From Leptidea sinapis (lineage: Eukaryota; Arthropoda; Insecta; Lepidoptera; Pieridae), in assembly GCF_905404315.1 (NCBI RefSeq), contig NC_066269.1, positions 8,812,501-8,876,500 on the forward strand: a stretch of DNA of 64,000 bases, given 5' to 3'. The translations under genes were made by a program, and so were the position numbers. The notes under the pieces were generated by a model. It was not told the DNA's origin, did not search any database, and worked only from the letters and a program-made list of their open reading frames with translations. Below are positions 45,196 through 58,800 of the stretch, one piece after another (position 1 is the first letter of the stretch; each line of letters opens with the position of its first letter).

Positions 45196-45824
45196 ATTCG
45201 AAATTGTCACATACAAATATTATCTTAGACAAATTGTAAAGAATACTGTATACCTACGTATACTATTTTTTGGCTGAACTACAAGATATTATGTAGAGTG
45301 TATACTTTGTAGAGGACCTTTAATATACTTAGTAAATATATTACATAATTACTTATATTAAGGGTACTTATTGGTAACTTTAAAATTGGTTGTAACAAAT
45401 ATATAAGTTATTGAAGTTATACTTCTATAGGCGCGTTATGAAAATAGGATGAGAGTGAAATTTTAAGATGCGCGCGCATCACTGTAACGCAAAAGTAACA
45501 GGGTGAAGTTGGTTCCTAAAATTTTCTGACGTTTGCGACATTCGTTATTTTTTTTTTAGGTTTCGTAGTCCATTATTAGGATAGGCAAAGGGTTCAAGCC
45601 CGTACAGCCGTATTCGTAATTTAATAATTAATTGTCAAAGCCATCGTTGCAAGATTTTTACAATATTGTTCTTTCTAAAACGTAGGCACAAGGAATAAAT
45701 AATTTTAAGGATTTTTGCTTTATTAGGCCAAAGAAGTATAACATCTTGCGTGCATACATAAGTACACACATATTTTTTTTTCAATACGTTTCGGCCTGTT
45801 CCATAATATTAGTTACCTATTTTC

Positions 45825-46068
45825 GCTATACAGGATGTACACGGCTATGTCACATGGGGGCGAAGTAACTTAAATATTGTAGATGCAACATTTTACAAAA
45901 CACTAAGCTGCGTTCATAGATTTTTGATTGAACCCCCGGTTCAAAGGTTCGACAAGTTCCATACCTTGCACGGAAAAAAACCTTGTAGCTTTATCATACC
46001 GATCGAAATGCATCAGATTTAAGGTTCTTCCCCTCCAGGTGGCATAGCCGTGGGACGCCCTGTATAGC
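45825..46068. mobile_element. 240 bp TIR element, TATACAGG ends
   Basis: The element spans 45827-46066. The left end TATACAGGATGTACACGGCT and the right end reverse complement TATACAGGGCGTCCCACGGC continue as inverted repeats for about 50 bp. Shares ends and inner motifs (CTGCGTTCATAGATTTTT, ACCTTGTAG) with 27593-28255. Confidence 0.7.
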
Positions 46069-46613
46069 TACTTAGCTTTATAAATTTTCATCTTTTGTAC
46101 ACTGAAGTATATTTTCATTACGATATTTATTTACAAACAAGGCAGTTAAATATTACGAATAACCTTCGTGAAAAAATGATTGCAAGTTATTTGTATTGGA
46201 CGACAATTATATTGATTTCATTTGCAGTCTGTCGGAGGAAGTATGCGTTAGGACACCGAATAAAAACAAAAAACCTGAAAGTTATCTGGGGTCTACCAAA
46301 AGTCAATCTCTCTCCATCTCCAAATTTTCATTTCGTTTAGGGATTTGCGGTTGCCGTTGTAATAACTTATGATGTCTATGTTTTACTATATATATACTAT
46401 AAAACACTATTTTTTTTAACATAACAGACATACATAAATAATATTTACCTATAAAATAACACAAATAAAGGAAAGGTGTACAAAAAGTAACAATAGATAT
46501 AGAATTAATTATTTCTAGCTATAATGTTATAGTAAAGTCATTTTGCAAATATCTTTTCACAGTCGTCTTAATAAAACTTTTCTATTTATAAAATTTCAAT
46601 TAAACTATGAATA

Positions 46614-46619
46614 TTTATT
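46614..46619 (-). terminator. Poly(A) signal AATAAA (SLC25A21-like)
   Basis: AATAAA on the - strand about 90 bases after the stop codon. Plausible position for a short 3' UTR, but such hexamers are common here. Confidence 0.35.
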
Positions 46620-46706
46620 TAACAAAATTATTTATCGCCACAGTCTTAATTTAACTAAGCTATCTTATAGTTAAATAACTATCGCAGGTAATATTACCAA
46701 TATATT

Positions 46707-46842
46707 TTAGAAACTTTTGGGCTTCTTTTCAAATTTTTCCTCTAAGAAATGGTATACATAATCGTACACCACTAACATAATAGCTCCCCCAGGACCCAAA
46801 CGAAGCACTTTTGGCAGTAATCCTTTGTACAGAGCTCGAAAA
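46707..46842 (-). CDS. SLC25A21: SLC25A21-like terminal exon
   Basis: The acceptor CTTTTTTCAG ends at 46843. It encodes FRALYKGLLPKVLRLGPGG, AIMLVVYDYVYHFLEEKF and a Lys-rich end, stop TAA at 46709-46707. The first base completes the split Gly codon. Confidence 0.95.
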
Positions 46843-49800
46843 CTGAAAAAAGAGGTAAAATTTATTACTTGCCAAAAACTGTACAATACCAAACATCTTA
46901 TAATAAATACTAGTTAATAAAAAAAAAAAAAAGTTTTTAATGAAAACCGAACTAAAAAAATGGAAAATTTATAATTAACATGAAATCCTGCCTTATAATG
47001 AAATAAATAGATAAAAATTATATAAATTAACAAAAATCTTATTTTGCTAATTGAAAAATAGAATATATTTATCAAATTAACGTATTGTCATCGGTCCTCG
47101 ATAAATCTACGAAGTTTGAACGAAATCTGACCGTTTAATGTGGGTCAAAATCGCGCCCAAATGAGTCGGTTACAAACATACATACATACAGGTGAAGCTG
47201 ATAACAAGCGTCTAATAAAAAGAGGGGCCCGGAAAGACTACTACTACCTGTGTAGGAGTTGTACATTATGGCTTCAGATGTCTGACTGATTGCTTACCCC
47301 GTAACTGAACCCCATCTATGAATGATTATTTATTAGGGCGAGAAACATTATAATAGTACTAATATGATACCAATATACAAAAATACATACGTCAGCTAAG
47401 TTTCAACAGATTGAAATAAAATTGACACTGGGTAGCAATAACAAAGACAAACCAGATACAATTAAACATAGGTGCCCGTATATAAACGTATCGTAACAAA
47501 TAACATAATACAGTCTGTATTATCCGGCGGCGTAGTTGCATTATGCGTCAACTGTTACTACGCCCAAATAGGCGTACTCGAGCCAGTCTCGAACAATGTG
47601 TGACGTGCCATATGTTCCGTTAAACTGTGCTAATAATTGAAACTAAAATGCCGGGCCGCGCAGTGAAACTTTGTAAAAATAATACTACAAGAAATAAGAA
47701 AGGCACTGGGATCACATATCATCAGTAAGTATTTTGTATTTTATTTATTTCAATGTGCCATTGATTGCAAGATTCCACGCACACAAACTTCTAATACCGT
47801 TGCCGTAATAAAAAAGCTATTGTTCTTATGTAGTGCGGTATCTAGTTGCAGCGCAGCGGAGACCAGTCCTTAATCTAAGCAATAATAAGAACAACAAGAT
47901 AACATAAAAAAAATCGGAAGTCGACGTATGTACCTAGTAAATACTGAATAATATTACGTGTTAGGTTGGCAGGCTTCCAAGTCTTGGTTCATTGACATAA
48001 CTTTCATCTGAACGCTTTTACCTAAGTGCATCGTACTAAATCTTAATATTCAATACAATTGTGACATTCTTAGTATAATTATTATACGCTTCATTAAAAT
48101 ACTATTTTAAATTCAAGGACTGTTAACGGTTTTTTTAAACATGGAACTCATGATATCTTATTAATAAAGCATAAACGCAATAAAAAGTTACTCCAAGTTT
48201 AAAATAACTTCTCCCTGTCATGTAATTCTTTAGTGGTAAGGTAAAATAAATTCAAATTCAAATATTTTTATTCAAAATAGGATCTAAAATCACTTATTGA
48301 ACGTCAAAATCTACCACCCATTCAAAAGAGAAAGCCTGAAAACCTGAGAAGAATGGACGCAAGAAACTCAGCGGGCTTTTTTTTTTAAATATAAAATATG
48401 GATTACAATGTAATATCGTACAATAAACATTTATAATTAAAGAGCCTGAGTGTGTTCGCTTTATTCCCAGTCCGTGGTGTCATTAAGAAAATCGTTTATG
48501 CTATAATAACCTTTCCCACACAAACGTTTTTTAACAATTCTTTTAAATTTTGTAACACATTTGTTTTGTACATTTTCTGGGATCATATTGTAGAAGCATA
48601 TACATCGCCCAACAAAAGACTTACTAACTCGACCCAACCGAGTAGTAGGCATAACAAGTTTATGTTTGTTCCTCGTGTTAACATTATGAATGTCACAGTT
48701 TCTAGAAAATTCCTCAAAGTGCTTATGAACATACAAAACATTATCGAAAATGTATTGAGAAGCAACAGTCAAAATGTTTTTTTCTTTAAATTTTTCTCTT
48801 AATGATTCTTTAGGACCTAGGTTATAAATCGCGCGAATAACCCTCTTCTGCAGCACAAAGATAGTATTAATATCGGCCGCACTGCCCCATAACAATATAC
48901 CATAGGACATAATACTATGAAAATAACTAAAGTATACTAATCTCGCCGTATCTATGTCAGTTAACAGTCTAATTTTCTTAACCGCATATGCTGCAGAACT
49001 AAGCCTATTCGCCAATCCTTCAATATGGGGGCCCCACTGCAATTTGGAATCAATAGTAATACCAAGAAATAAAGCAGATTCCACTGGTTTTATCACCTCT
49101 CCATTTATTAAAATATTCGCATCTACATTTTTGACATTTGGCGCGGTGAATTTAATATATTTGGTTTTATGATTATTTAACAATAAGTTATTGGCGCTAA
49201 ACCAGTACATAATGTAAGATAGAGCATTGTTTACTTCGTCATACAAAACTTGGCTTCTTTTCACTTTGAATATAAGTGAAGTGTCATCCGCAAAAAATAC
49301 CACCTTGTGTTTTTTTTTCTACAAGGTTAGGTAGATCATTTATATAAATTAGGAAGTCCTCTTCCTAATCCTCTTCCAACAATAGACCCTTGTGGTACCC
49401 CCATACCGAGAGGAGTCCCAGGAGATCTCCTGCCATTCACCTCGACCCTCTGAATCCTATTATTTAAATATGAGATGAGAAGATCGAGTGCAGATCCTCT
49501 TATACCGTAGTGGCAAAGCTTCCTGACCAGCGTTGAATGCTGAACACAATTGCCCTGTACTTTTCCCGGGGCGTAAAAAGAATAGGGGAGTCCCAGGCCC
49601 ATGGGTGTCTGGGTAAGAAATGGGTAAAATAACTCTAATTTAAATAATACTTCTTACGAAATTATAACTAATTATAGCGACCTCACGGCTCACAAAAGTC
49701 GACTAAATTTTTTCTATGCCAATGCACGAAGTATATGCAAAAAAGGAAAACTAGAAGAACTCAAATGTACCCTCCAGGCTTTGCCTACAAAAACCCATAT

Positions 49801-52800
49801 CATCCTCCTAACTGAAACTTGGATAAAATCTCTTGGTCAAGCACAAAGACTACAATTAAAAAATAATAGGCACTATTACAACTATAGACATGACAAAATT
49901 TTGGAGGAGTCTCACTTTACGTTCATAATAACTTGGAACATAGTTTGATAATGTCCTTATACAAAAATGGTAATAATTATTTATGGGTACGATTACAGAA
50001 CTACGCTTTAGACGTAGGAGTAATATATTATCCCGGAGACACAGACTTTAAAAGTTTCTTGGAGGACTATGAATCACAATTGCTCCAATCCAAAAATGCT
50101 ATGGTTTTTGGAGACTTCAACACCAACCTATTAGAATCAAATACATCAGTAAAGCTATATAAGGAACTGGTTTACGAATCTGGTTATAAAATTCTAAATA
50201 AAGTTGAAACTAATTATTTTACTAGGTCCAATGTAACCAAAAATTAATATTAGACCACGTTTGCACAAATCTGAAACATGACCATTTCCACGTATCACTT
50301 ATAAACTCTTCCATGTCAGATCACCGGCAAATGTATGTAGAAATGAAAAAGTTTAAAGCTCCAAAGAAACGAAAACTGAAATATAAAGCTATAAATTATA
50401 AGAAGCTATACAATGCAGTAGAGGGAGCTAACTTGGACCAACACCAATCTTTCACATCTCTTTTAAATGAAATAAACCAACAAGTAAGCAAGCAAGGAAT
50501 ATAAAACTAGATTTCTTAACTTACCAAAAGAGGAATGGATAACGAGAAATGTTATAAATAGTATTCAAGAGAGAAATCTACGTTGGACTGCATTACAAGC
50601 TGATCCTGAAAATGAAGAGTTAGTCGATGAATATAAGAAACAAAGAGCCTTGACAGCCATTGCAATAAGGAATACAAAGGATAGTTACTATTATAAGAAG
50701 TTCCAGAAATGCGTTAAAAAGCAAAAAAAAAATGTGGAATTTGATCAACGATCTTAGTAAAAACAATCTTAAAACTGTGATAACTCCCTCAAAGCTTGTC
50801 ATCAACTCTAAATTAATAACGGATTCTATAGAAATTTGTGAAGAATTTAACAAATACTTTTCAACAATCGGCACAATTCTGGCAAATAAAATTCCATCTC
50901 ACTCTCATTACACGCAAAAAAACACTACGTCTTGCTCAAGTGCAGACACCACAAAGCCATCACTTTTCTCCCTAGAGCCTTGTAGTGTAGATGAAGTCAA
51001 CCAAATAATTGATCAGCTTGACCCAAATTGTAGTACTGGTGTAGATGGTCTTACTACAAAAATGCTAAAATGCATCAAATCGCTCGTAGCCCAACTACTA
51101 GTTAAATGTTTTAATCATCTCATGCTTATCGGCATCTTTCCTGATAGTCTGAAAATTGCGAAAGTTTGTCCTATCTATAAATCTGGCTCAAAATCGGAAC
51201 CGGGAAATTATCGACCTATATCTGTTCTGCCCGTACTATCTAAAATATTAGAAAGAATACTCCATAAACGATTACAAAACTATCTTAACTCAATAGACTT
51301 TCTCTCCAAACATCAATATGGTTTCAGATCACAATCCAGTACAGTATCTGCTACTATAGACTTAGTTACTAAAATAAAAAAAAACATTGACCAAAAAAAT
51401 TAGGGATTTTCATCGACTTAAAAAAAGCATTTGATACTGTCAGCCACACACTTTTACTACAGAAATTAGCCAATCTGGGTTTCAAAGGAATAGCTCTAAA
51501 AATTTTTAAATCATATTTGAGTCAATGACAGCAAATTGTCAAAATAAATAATCATCAAAGTAAGCTTTTATCACCTTTATACGGGGTGCCTCAAGGCTCA
51601 ATCTTAGGACCCCTTTTATACTTAATTTATGTCAACAACATTCATGAAATAGGTTTGCACGGACAGATTACGCTTTATGCTGATGACACTTGCCTTTTTT
51701 ACTTTGGAAAATCAATTAATGAACTTGTTTCTTTGGCACAGGCCGATCTTAATACTATTTTTCAATACTTTCAGAGTAACCTTTTATCTATAAACATATC
51801 TAAAACCTCGTACATCATCTTTAAAGCAAAAAACAAAACTATTCCTCCTTTCACACATTTAAGAATAAATAATCAACAAATCGAAGAAAAAAGAGAAGAG
51901 AAATATCTAGGCCTCATTTTGGACAGTGATATGGCATGGATTCCACATATCGATAAAGTAAGAACAAAATTATCATCTCTAATTGGTATGTTGCGAAACA
52001 TTGTCAGATCTATTCCACGCCGTGTCCGATTTACAATTTACAACTCACTAGTTAAACCACACCTATTGTATCTCATAGAAATATGGGGCTGTACTGCAAA
52101 GTCGAAATTAGTTAAACTACAGACAACACAAAATAAACTAGTAAAGCTACTGTTTCATTATCCCTACTTAACTTCAACTGAAAAAATCTATACAGAAACA
52201 AAAATTATGACAATCAGACAATTATACACACACACTACATGCGTACTCATTTACAAGGTTTTAAATAAAAAAATTCACACTAACACATCCTTCTTTAAAA
52301 AAAGGAATTTAACCAGAACTGTTACACGAAGGGCTAGTCATATTGAGCTGCCAATGGTGAGAAGTAATTATGGAAAACAGACAATAACCTTTGAGGGAGT
52401 TCAGATATATAACAACCTGCCCACAGAAATAAGAAATGCCAAAACATTGACTTCTTTTAAAGCGAGCCTTCAAAGGCACATACTCAATAATTATGAAATG
52501 TTACAATAACATATGTAGGTTGTTTTATCTGTTTGCCTAACATTGAATTGCATTCTCTACCCACCATAATCATTGTTTTACTTTACTTTGTAAAATATTA
52601 ATTTCTCATGTAAGTGACAATAGGTCTTAATGAGAATAAAGTTATTTAAACCTAAGAGGCGACTAAGGGCTTTTTAGAAGTGGGAGAGTCACGCTGCCGT
52701 CTCTTGACGTCAGCACAATCGGGCCAGGCTCGTCCGGGTTAATTACCACACTCGCACAGAATACCGGCGTGAAGTAGCGGCCTAGTGCCGCTATGTTTCG

Positions 52801-55800
52801 CATAGGTTAGTTGTCGAGGACCGGTGGCCATTCCCCCCCCCCCCCCCTCCACCCGAATATGACAGCGGTACTAAAAAAGATTTTACCCCAGGAGGGTACC
52901 GGCTCTACCAGAGTTGGAGAATCCCTCCCGGGGCACTCTAGCTCGGGCTGCCCTTCGTATTCTGGGGAGGGCACAGAACCGCGCATGACCAAGGACAAAC
53001 GAGGCAGTATCACCACGGCACCCCGCTCCACACTCAACGTGGACTTTTGCAATATCAGGGGAATTCACTCCAATTTAAACGCCGTCCACCACCACCTTGA
53101 GACGGCGCAGCCGGCCTTGTGTTTCCTTACTGAGACGCAGATATCTCGACCTAGCGATACGTCATATTTAACGTACCCCGGGTAACCGATCATCTCATGG
53201 GCTGCGTTCAAGCGGCAATTGACGACGTACTTGCACAGATCCCCTCCGCTGAAATCGTAGTCTTGGGTGATTTCAACGGGCACAATGCCGAATGGCTTGG
53301 ATCACGTACCACAGACTACGCAGGGCGATCTGTGCATAATTTTGCATTGGCGTATGGTCTGTCCCAATTGGTTGAATCGCCAACGCGGCTCCCGGATGTG
53401 GATAGCCACATGCCGTCCTTATTGGATCTTCTGCTGACTACACATCCCGATGGTTACCAGGTCTTTGTCGACGCCCCTCTCGGAACGTCCGACCATTGCC
53501 TGGTCAGGAGTGTAGTGCCTATCCGACGCCAACGTCGCAGACCACCAGCGACCCGCCGCGTTTGGCACTACAAGTCAGCAGATTGGGATAGGATGCGTTC
53601 CTTTTTTGCATCCTACCCTTGGGGCAGGGTTTGTTTCCCTTCGGATGATCCTAGTGCCTGCGCCGTTGCAGTAGCCGATGTGATACTACAGGGTATGGAT
53701 ATTTTTATACCAAACTCTGTAGTACCCATCGGTGGCAGATCACAGCCCTGGTTCGATGCGTCTGTTAAAGCAGCATCTGACTGCAAAAAACAGGCGTATC
53801 GAACTTGGGTTGCGGCGCTGGGCACAAAGGATCCGAACTGCACAGTTCTTAAGAGGAAATACAACCGTGCCTCCAGATTTTTTAAGCGGCAAATCGCCCG
53901 TGTAAAGTCAAAACACGTCGTCAAAATCGGCGAGCAGCTTTCCAGTTACCCGACCGGAACACGCAAGTCTGGTCGTTTCGAAAGCTGCTCTTGGTAGCTT
54001 CAGCCAGCCGTCCATGCCGCCGTTGCACATGAGGAATGACACCCTGGCCCATACGGCAAAAGAGAAAGCCGATCTCTTGTGCACTCTTTTTGCCTCCAAC
54101 TCGACTCTTGACGATAACGGAAAAACACCGCCGACCATCCCGCGGTGTCAGAGCTCTATGCCTGAAGTACAGTTCAGACAGAAAACTGTTGGGCGAGCTC
54201 TGTTTTCATTGGACGTCAGGAAGTCGAGCGGGCCGGATGGCATTTCTCCAATTGTGCTCAGAACGTGTGCCCCTGAGTTGACGCCGGTGCTAACGCGTTT
54301 ATTCCGGCACTCTTATTCTAAAAGCGTAGTCCCTGACTCATGGAAGTCAGCCCTTGTCCATCCGATCCAAAAAAAGGAGACAGTTCGGATCCGGCAAACT
54401 ACAGGCCTATTGCTATTACCTCCCTGCTCTCGAAAATCATGGAGAGCATAATTAGCCGTCAGCTCTTGGTATATCTAGAGGGTCACCAGTTGATCAACGA
54501 CCGACAATACGGGTTTCGCCATGGTCGGTGGGCAGGTGATCTTCTGGTATACCTAACACATAGATGGGCAGCGGCCATTGAAAGCAAGGGGGAAGGCCTG
54601 GCAGTTAGCCTGGATATAGCGAAGGCCTTTGATCGTGTATGGCACAAGGCGCTCCTCGCAAAACTTCCATCATTTGGGCTTCCCGAGAGCTTGTGCAAGT
54701 GGACCTCCAGCTTCCTCACTGGGCGCAGCATACAGGTCGTTGTCGATGGATATTGCTCGAACCCGAAGCCCGTGAATGCTGGAGTGCCCCAAGGCTGTGT
54801 GCTGTCTCCCACGCTGTTTCTTCTGCATATCAATGATATGTTGGACACCTCCAACATTCATTGCTATGCAGACGATAGCACTGGTGATGCCGTATACACT
54901 GGCCATGCAGGTCTCTCTCGGGAAATCGTCGACCAGTGCCGGGAGAAACTTGTGTCTTCTATCGAGTCCTCTCTTGAGAAGGTCGCGGAATGGGGAAAAT
55001 TGAACCTTGTCCAATTTAACCCCCAGAAGACTCAAGTTTGCGCGTTTACCACTAAAAAACCCCATTTGTCGTATCACCGCTCTTCGAGAACACTTCTCTT
55101 AAAGCCGCGCCTAGTATCGGAATACTGGGTCTCGAAATCTCGAGCGATTGCCAATTTCGTGGTCATCTGGAAGGCAAAGCCAAATTGGCTTCAAAGAAAC
55201 TGGGCGTCATTAATAGAGCACGACAATACTTCAAGCCGGCCCACATACTAGCGCTCTACAAAGCGCAGGTCCGGCCACACATGGAGTATTGCTGTCATCT
55301 CTGGTCTGGCGCACCCCAGTGTCAGCAAGTTAACCTGATTCCTGCCGCCGAATTCCACCTTCGCACGACACGCCACAAGTTAGGATATCATCCTCACCAT
55401 CTGGATGTGTGGCGGTCCTCCACAGTGCGGTTTTCAAGCTTTCTTCCACGTACTACAAAGCTGTGGAATGAGCTTCCTTGTGCGGTGTTTCAGGGACGAT
55501 ACGACATGGGTACCTTCAAAAAAAGCGCGTACACCTTCCCTTAAGGCCGGCAACGCTCCTGGGATTCCTCTGGTGTTGCAAGAGATTGTGGGCGGCGGTG
55601 ATCACTTAACAACAGGTGACCCGTACGCTCGTTTGTCCTCCTATTCCATAAAAAAAAAAAACAATCAAAAGCCTTAGATAAATCACAGAAGATACCAAGT
55701 GCATTCTGTGATTCCTCCCAGGCCTCAAAAATATTCCTGATGAGTTCAACACCTGCATCCGTAGTCGAGCGTCCCCTAGTAAAGCCAAATTGCTTTATAT

Positions 55801-58800
55801 GAAGTAACTTATAAGTGTTAAAGTGAGCGTAGCTTAGAAGTGTAAGCATTTGGCTTAAAATATTTTTTTCAAAAATTTAACTAAGGGTCGGCAACACCGA
55901 AACGGGGCGATAGTTATTCGGGTCAGAAGTGAGTACCGATTTAAATATTGGTGTAATTTTACTATACTTCAGAAGGTCAGGAAACACGCCATGTTCAATA
56001 CAGCTATTAAAAACTAGTGCTAGATATGGTGGTATGACGTCAATAACAGAACTTCTTATTTTTACAGATATGCCCCATATATCAGCAGTTTTTTTCATTT
56101 CTAAGGATCTGAAAGTTTTAATTATTTCTGCTGGGCTAACACCACTGAATTTGAAATTTTGTTTACATTCCTTAACATTTTCCAAAAGAAGTGACTCGGC
56201 AACACTGGTGGAGGAGACAAGGGTGTTTGAAATGGAAACTGGAATGTCAGAAAAATAAATTCTCAAAAGCAGAAGTTACTTCCTGCTCACAGTGGATTTT
56301 TGTATTGTTTATTATTAGATTATATTCAAACTTGCAGTCTTTCGCTCTTCCAGATTCGCAGTTAATAACTTTCCAAGTCATTTTTATTTTATTTGAAGCA
56401 TTTTTAAAGACTTACGACCTTACAAATAAGCTTGGCATAAAGTTATAACTGATGATAAACAAAAAAAATGTAAAATGTTTACAATATCGTTGACAACACT
56501 GCCAATACAATGATAATTCTGAAGTTGTCTGAATGTCATGTCAGCTGCCTTGCAAATAAACGTCGGTAACTTATATGTCCGAACAAAGCATTCGTAAGCA
56601 AAATGTCTATTTGTAAGCATTTTACATATTCTTGGTTTATGCTTAGTTATAACTTTATGCCAATTTTATTTGTAAGGCCCAAAAAGTTTTAAATTTTGAA
56701 CAACTATACTTTACTTTACTCCTAGTCATATCCCATAATATCATCCAAAGGAGTGTTGTTATGAAAACGGATGATATAATGCTGTACTGAATTTCTTTAC
56801 AACACTCGTTTGGATTATGTAATGGTTATTAGGACATTGGGTGTTTTAATGTTGGCAATAAGCTAACTGTTTTAGAATCTTTAATAGAGGATTTACAGCA
56901 TGGGTGTAGACTGTAGATAAAGTCTTGTGTGCCACAGTTGATAATAAGTTATTAAAACACTCATATGATACTATTATAATAAATCCACATTCACAACAGT
57001 TGCATAAATAACTATTAATGGTGTGGTGTTCCAAAAAATAACAAAGAAGCAATCAACAAAAATAGCACAAACTTATTAAATACACATACAACTTCCGTTT
57101 GTTCAATTACAGGTTTAAGAGACAGTTAAAACGTATGTGTTTGCGTAATGCATTCGCGAGCAACACAGTAACTAAGTTTAACTTTGGCAACTGGCCATCC
57201 TAAAATCGTTATTTGGTCATTATTTGGATCATATTCTGAACTCTCCAGAAGCTTTCACTCTTGTTAAAATATAACTATTTATTTATCTATTTATATAAAA
57301 TGATAGCGATTTTTAAAATGTGCGTGCATCACGAAAATAACCTTTATAGATTTTAATTATGTCTTCTTAGTTTTATTCCTTAGACACTTTCCTTTCTACC
57401 AGTGGCAGGCTCCTTTGCATAGCATTCCGGCTAGATTATGGGTACCACAACGGCGCCTATTTCTGCCGTGAAGCAGTAATGTTGTGTTTCGGTCTGAAGG
57501 GCGCTGAAGCTAGTGAAATTACTAAGCAAATGAGACTTAACATGTTATGTCTCAAGGTGACGAGCGCAAATGTAGTGCCGCTCAGAATTTTTGGGGTTTT
57601 TCAAGAATCCTGTGCGGCATTGCATTGTAATGGGCAGGGCGTATCAATTACCATCAACTGAACGTCTTGCTCGTCTTGTCTCTTATTTTCATAATAAAAA
57701 AACTCTTCAAAAAGTTTTCACTCTTGATAAAATATAACTATTCCTTTATCTATTTATACAAAATGAAAGCGTCTTTCATTTGTGTATGATTCACGAAAAA
57801 AAAATGGTTATGGATTTCAAACAAATGATTTAAGTTTTCTTTAGTGTTAATTCCGCCAATATTTGTCTTTAAACCAATTCGACACGTGTTTCGCCTCTTA
57901 AACTTAAATCATTTGTATAATTATGGATTTCCGCAAAGTAACGCCTAATTCAATAATTTTTTTTTTGTATAGATTTCAATTAAGTCTTCTTAGTTTTATT
58001 CCTTAGACCAGGCATTTTCAACTGGTCGCGGTGGGCCGCATTTAAATCAGGAATAGTTATTTTAATGAGAAACTAGTATGCAAACACCTGACGCGTGATG
58101 TATGCGATTCGCATTACATTCACATTAAAATAATGAAGATTAAATTTTTGACCATATATTTTTTTCCATTTCTTTTTGGGGTTTCGTACTTAAAGGTGTC
58201 AACGAGACCCTATTAACAAACCTGTGCTGCCCGTTATGCTATACATATTATGGGTTACTAGCTGACCCGACAGACGTTGTTCTGTCAATAAACTGTTCGA
58301 GAGATATGGTAAATGCGTGTGTGAGTGCGTGGGTGGGATCGTGACACAACAAACTATATATGTAAACGAAGGTTTAAGTTTAGGTTTCCTTGAGCTTCAA
58401 CGAATCTATTACAAAAGATTTCATTGAGATCGGTCTATTCGACCGAGGTAGAAGTTATTAGGGAACATACAAACATACATTCTCTTTTATAGTTTAGTCT
58501 CATATCATTCATAAAATATTGTTTGCAGTTTTATTTGTGTAATTAATCCCCGAAGTGATAACATTAAAAAAATAAATTACTTACAATAATTATTTTTCTC
58601 TGTGCAAAAAACAAATAAATTTGTAACACACTTACCCTTCCTCCTTGTACACCAATACAAGAGCCCCAGTGGTGGACGAGTACTTGATCACGCCGGGTAG
58701 AGGCTGCGGACCCTGGATTCGACTCTTGGCGACGTCAAACGGTATATTGACGCACGAGCCCAGAACGCCCGATGTAAAACCGATCGCGACTTTACGCCCA

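Larger units (their letters stand above)
49551..55660 (+). mobile_element. Family C LINE (CR1/Jockey-like), itself split by another LINE
   Basis: Flanked by ACAAT at 49546-49550 and 55661-55665. The start GCCCTGTACTTTTCCCGGGG is a 5' UTR; the end is TTCCAT plus an A-run. Own length without the inner insertion is about 3.07 kb. It carries an endonuclease and a reverse transcriptase, both with frameshifts and deletions. Confidence 0.85.
48240..56430 (-). mobile_element. Family L LINE (host of a nested insertion)
   Basis: On the - strand the reverse transcriptase runs from about 56430 to 55666, is cut, and continues from 49550 to 48461. The 3' end carries an ATTTGAATTTGAAT-type tail near 48250-48265. 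Removing 49551-55665 makes the coding frame continue through SKAFD/CVQHSTLVRKL. The upper part has frameshifts near 56255 and 55860. No endonuclease is seen, so it was 5'-truncated at about 56430. Confidence 0.85.
57241..58015 (+). repeat. Direct duplication with two younger insertions
   Basis: Copy 1 starts near 57241 (TTTCACTCTTGTTAAAATAT) and runs to about 57407 (GTCTTCTTAGTTTTATTCCT). Copy 2 starts near 57708 and ends near 58010 with the same strings. A SINE-like element (57408-57698) lies between them, and a 102 bp insertion (57819-57920) is inside copy 2. Confidence 0.65.

Noticed and set aside
46095..46340. 81-codon + strand frame with a membrane-like stretch
   Set aside because: Lies just outside a TIR element in repeat-rich DNA; no family motif and no splice signals.
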